From Desulfobulbaceae bacterium (lineage in GTDB: Bacteria; Desulfobacterota; Desulfobulbia; Desulfobulbales; SURF-16): DNA of 8,304 nt. Below, piece by piece: positions 6,591-8,304 of the stretch. The notes under the pieces are model-generated. The model saw nothing but the letters and a program-made list of their open reading frames with translations, ran no database searches and had not been told where the DNA came from. The DNA lies in the NCBI GenBank assembly GCA_024763115.1, contig JANTGB010000084.1:1-8304 (forward strand), in the 5' to 3' direction. The stretch's first letter is position 1. Each line of letters begins with the position of its first letter. The position numbers and the translations under genes are program-made.

Positions 6591-6780
6591 CTATTCAGCT
6601 GCGCTTCGTCTGCACGCGATAAGTCTGTCTTACATAGCATTTGTATGTTGCACCGACCTTATCTCGCACAGCTAAAGCACACGGAGTATCACACTTCGTT
6701 CGCTTACCTCTGAACAGGAGCAAAGCGCCGTCATACAGGTCGGTGATTGGGGCGGTTTTTCGCCCCTGCTTGAATAGTTA
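6587..6780 (+). repeat. Diverged, longer member of the palindromic repeat family
   Basis: The segment 6616-6666 aligns without gaps to 8242-8292 of the right-edge copy, with 37 of 51 bases identical by hand count. In both, a gtaact start lies 29-30 bp upstream (6587 and 8212). The right arm differs and carries extra sequence. The whole is bounded by a perfect 10-bp inverted repeat, taactattca (6588-6597) and tgaatagtta (6771-6780). Internal inverted pairs include CACCGACC (6651-6658) with GGTCGGTG (6738-6745) and GGGGCG-CGCCCC (6749-6766). It may be an older copy, a composite, or a structured RNA. No protein is encoded. Confidence 0.6.
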
Positions 6781-6781
6781 T

Positions 6782-6793
6782 ATTTTTTCGTAA
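6782..6793. repeat. 12-bp direct repeat flanking the central element, right copy
   Basis: Exact second copy of attttttcgtaa, starting one base past the tgaatagtta end of the central element. Paired with 6579-6590. Confidence 0.45.
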
Positions 6794-6804
6794 TTATCGA
6801 AACA

Positions 6805-6831
6805 GAAGCATATCGCACACTAATATGCTTC
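6805..6831. repeat. Hairpin with perfect 9-bp stem
   Basis: gaagcatat (6805-6813) pairs perfectly with atatgcttc (6823-6831) around a 9-base loop. The stem extends with aaca/tgtt after a one-base bulge. It lies about 10 bp right of the direct repeat. No T-tract follows on either strand, so it is not a standard terminator; it may be an operator or another small palindromic repeat. Confidence 0.5.
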
Positions 6832-6902
6832 TTGTTAAGATTCCATCGGCACTATTACAGCAAAACTTAATTATCTTGGCCTATGTTTTTGGCAAAAATC
6901 AG

Positions 6903-6931
6903 TTGCAAAACCGGCAAAGACAAAGTATAAA
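6903..6931 (+). promoter_or_regulatory. Predicted sigma-70 promoter of rpmB
   Basis: TTGCAA (6903-6908), exactly 17 bases, then TATAAA (6926-6931), in an AT-rich region. The start would be near 6938, giving a leader of about 65 nt before rpmB. Confidence 0.6.
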
Positions 6932-7003
6932 ATTTTGTTTTATCTGAAATAATGGTTTTAAAATAAAGTTTTTTCCCCGTTCGGCGGAATCAGGAGATAT
7001 ATC

Positions 7004-7204
7004 ATGGCAAAAGAATGTGCAATCTGCGGAAAAAAACCCATGACCGGAAATAATGTCAGTCACGCTCATAATAAAAACCGGAGACGCTGGCTGCCTAATC
7101 TGAAAAAAGTTCGGGTTGCCACTTCAGGCGGCAATGCTAAATATATTCGGGTATGCACCCGTTGCCTTCGTTCCGGCGCAGTTGTTAAACCGGCCCTTAG
7201 TTAG
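7004..7204 (+). CDS. rpmB: 50S ribosomal protein L28, zinc-binding form
   Basis: Small protein of the large ribosomal subunit. The 66-residue product starts MAKECAICGK and contains the L28 core VSHAHNKNRRRWLPNL (18-33) and the C-terminal VCTRCLRSG. Two CxxC pairs (C5/C8 and C51/C54) make it the C+ type that binds zinc; many bacteria have a Cys-less paralogue, which is not seen here. AGGAG lies seven bases before the ATG, and a good promoter lies upstream. It is the only plus-strand gene. Its TAG stop (7202-7204) interlocks with the stop of the convergent gene, leaving no space for a dedicated terminator. Confidence 0.97.
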   Translation: MAKECAICGKKPMTGNNVSHAHNKNRRRWLPNLKKVRVATSGGNAKYIRVCTRCLRSGAVVKPALS

Positions 7205-8010
7205 AATAAATTGAATTTATCAAGGGCTGCCAGGCTTACTTCCAGCCCTTCTTCCGAATGCGGTTCCAAGGTGATAAGCGGGTTCAGCCTGTTTTCCTTA
7301 AGCCAGGCAAAAAGCCCGGCAAAATCAAAAATCCCCTGGCCGATGCCTAAATGTTCGTCAATCTCGCCATGGTTGTCATGTAGATGGAGTTGCCTCAGCC
7401 AGGGCGTGAGTTCAGGCAGCCAGTCCTGCCGGCTTCCCTTGGCAAATGCCGACACATGGCCCACATCCAGACAGAAACCGGCATAGGCTGAATCAAGGGC
7501 GGTGAGCATCTTTTTATGCTGCTTCGGCCCGGTTTCGTAGGTATTTTCCAGCACCAGCGGCGTTTTCAGGCTTTGGGCGATTTTCAGCAGTTGCTGCCAG
7601 GTCTCAAGAGAATAGCTGAACCATTCTTTTTCCTTGTATCCATGTTTGTTTGCCTCAAAACCAAGATGACAGACAATTGACCGGGGCTGAAAAATTTCGA
7701 TAAGCTCAAAGGCTGAACGTAATTTTTCCCGGCTTATCCGCCGAATATGAGGGTCAATGGCTCCGGGAGATAGTTCGTAAAACGGGGCATGGATGGTGCA
7801 CTTTAACCCGGCTTCCCGTAGCCGAGCGGCAACTGCAACAAATTCCCCTCGGCTCAACCGATAAAGAATGTCCCCTTCCAGGCCGATTTCCGGCTGAATC
7901 CCCTTATCGACAAATTCGTCAATATTTTCTTTTAGCAGCAGAAAAGGGGCATTAACAAAACAATGGTCGGTCAAATGGGAAAATTTGCGGGCTGCAGCTA
8001 AATCCAGCAT
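7201..8010 (-). CDS. Sugar phosphate isomerase/epimerase-like TIM barrel protein
   Basis: Member of the xylose isomerase-like TIM barrel superfamily (AP endonuclease 2 fold), which includes sugar isomerases, epimerases, inosose dehydratases and endonuclease IV. The 269-residue product carries a complete set of candidate metal ligands in endonuclease IV order: H74 (IHAPF), H115 (CHLG), E155 (LENTYE), D182 and H185 (LDVGH), H211 (LHLHD), D218 and H220 (DEHLGIGQG), and E249 (TLEPH). The DNA-binding signatures of endonuclease IV are not evident to me, and the DEHLGIGQG-type motif is common in uncharacterised isomerase relatives. An isomerase-like enzyme of unknown substrate is therefore the safer call. 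ATG (8008-8010) abuts the stop of the Trm112-like gene with no gap. A GGAGG inside that gene, 11 bases upstream, can serve as the ribosome site. The gene ends in an interlocked stop with rpmB. Confidence 0.88.
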   Translation of the reverse strand: MLDLAAARKFSHLTDHCFVNAPFLLLKENIDEFVDKGIQPEIGLEGDILYRLSRGEFVAVAARLREAGLKCTIHAPFYELSPGAIDPHIRRISREKLRSAFELIEIFQPRSIVCHLGFEANKHGYKEKEWFSYSLETWQQLLKIAQSLKTPLVLENTYETGPKQHKKMLTALDSAYAGFCLDVGHVSAFAKGSRQDWLPELTPWLRQLHLHDNHGEIDEHLGIGQGIFDFAGLFAWLKENRLNPLITLEPHSEEGLEVSLAALDKFNLF

Positions 8011-8187
8011 TTATGGCTGTTCCTCCAGGGGCCTGGCCTCGTCAATCAGCATAATCGGGATATCATCGCGAATTTCATAAACCAGTTTACAGGTTTCGCA
8101 GATCAGCCCATCTTTTTTTTCAGTCAACTTCAGCGGCCCTTTACATTTAGGACAGGCCAGGATATCAAGCAGTTCCTTTTTAATCAT
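8011..8187 (-). CDS. Trm112-like small zinc-binding protein
   Basis: A 58-residue protein beginning MIKKELLDILACPKCKG, with two CxxC knuckles (C12/C15 and C30/C33) and a DDIPIML stretch. This is the architecture of the bacterial Trm112/YcaR family. Eukaryotic Trm112 activates several methyltransferases; the bacterial proteins are mostly uncharacterised, and their partners here are unknown. ATG at 8185-8187 is preceded by AAGGAG six bases upstream, a strong site. The stop TAA (8011-8013) directly abuts the ATG of the TIM barrel gene, so the two form an operon. The leader is only about 24 bp before the palindromic repeat copy begins, so the promoter must lie in or beyond that element. Confidence 0.9.
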   Translation of the reverse strand: MIKKELLDILACPKCKGPLKLTEKKDGLICETCKLVYEIRDDIPIMLIDEARPLEEQP

Positions 8188-8211
8188 TGGTGTCTCCTTT
8201 TAACTTGTAAC

Positions 8212-8304
8212 GTAACTGCTCACAGGGTACCGCATATTTCCGCGATCAGTCCGGCTTACGTATGACTAATACGCTGCGCCGACCTGATCACGAAAATCTA
8301 CGGC
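8212..8304. repeat. Palindromic repeat element, copy 2, cut by the window edge
   Basis: Inverted copy of the element at 8-117. Its reverse complement matches 25-117 at 89 of 93 positions by hand count, with no gaps, and all four differences are transitions. About 17 bp of the far end should lie outside the window. The arms pair slightly better here than in copy 1. It starts 15 bp upstream of the AAGGAG of the Trm112-like gene, so it probably occupies that operon's promoter region. Confidence 0.8.

Larger units (their letters stand above)
6555..7003. other. 449-bp divergent intergenic region between the ATPase gene and rpmB
   Basis: No credible gene in either direction. From left to right it holds a longer diverged member of the palindromic repeat family (6587-6780) bracketed by a 12-bp direct repeat, a separate 9-bp stem hairpin (6805-6831), an AT-rich stretch, and the rpmB promoter and ribosome site. 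I could not identify a convincing minus-strand promoter for the ATPase operon; it may lie inside or beside the repeat element. Confidence 0.7.

Noticed and set aside
6749..6766. GGGGCG/CGCCCC hairpin as a terminator
   Set aside because: The stem is strong, but no T-tract follows on either strand and no gene ends nearby; it is better seen as part of the central repeat element.
8..8304. CRISPR array, prophage or integron reading of the repeats
   Set aside because: The repeats are few, widely spaced, palindromic and in mixed orientation; there are no regular spacers, integrase, cas or phage genes.

Overview
The window looks like chromosomal DNA of a non-sporulating anaerobe of the Desulfobacterota (a sulfate- or sulfur-metabolising deltaproteobacterium, possibly Desulfobulbales-like). 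The main clues are a periplasmic tetraheme cytochrome c3, a System II (ResB/CcsA) cytochrome c maturation pair, the zinc-binding form of ribosomal protein L28, and a SPL-type radical SAM protein and acyltransferase of sorts I associate with this phylum. The lineage is inferred from gene families; no rRNA is present.

Layout from left to right. Positions 8-117 hold a palindromic repeat element. Next come a tetraheme cytochrome c3 (minus strand) with its own terminator, a promoter, and a perfect 16-bp operator-like palindrome. Then, all on the minus strand and read from right to left: a MinD/ParA-like ATPase (GTG start, 6554), a PlsC-type acyltransferase overlapping it by ATGA, a SPL-family radical SAM protein, ssb (own promoter), resB and ccsA. 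The 6555-7003 gap carries a second, diverged and longer member of the repeat family, a hairpin, and the promoter of rpmB. rpmB (plus strand) converges on a sugar-phosphate-isomerase-like TIM barrel gene, and the two stop codons interlock. That TIM barrel gene directly follows a 58-codon Trm112-like zinc protein gene. The window ends inside a third repeat copy, which is inverted relative to the first and 89/93 identical to it over the visible part.

How the genes work together. ResB and CcsA deliver heme across the membrane and attach it to CxxCH motifs, so the neighbouring tetraheme cytochrome is a plausible client. The cytochrome is nevertheless transcribed separately and appears to be controlled by its own repressor site. 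The ATPase, acyltransferase and radical SAM genes form a tight unit whose joint role is unknown. The last two enzymes depart from textbook active sites: HX4E instead of HX4D in the acyltransferase, and Glu where I expect the spore photoproduct lyase hydrogen-donor Cys. ssb and rpmB are housekeeping genes.

The least explained parts are the palindromic repeat family bounding the window and the three-gene ATPase/acyltransferase/radical SAM unit. I see no CRISPR array, tRNA, rRNA, transposase or obvious defence system.
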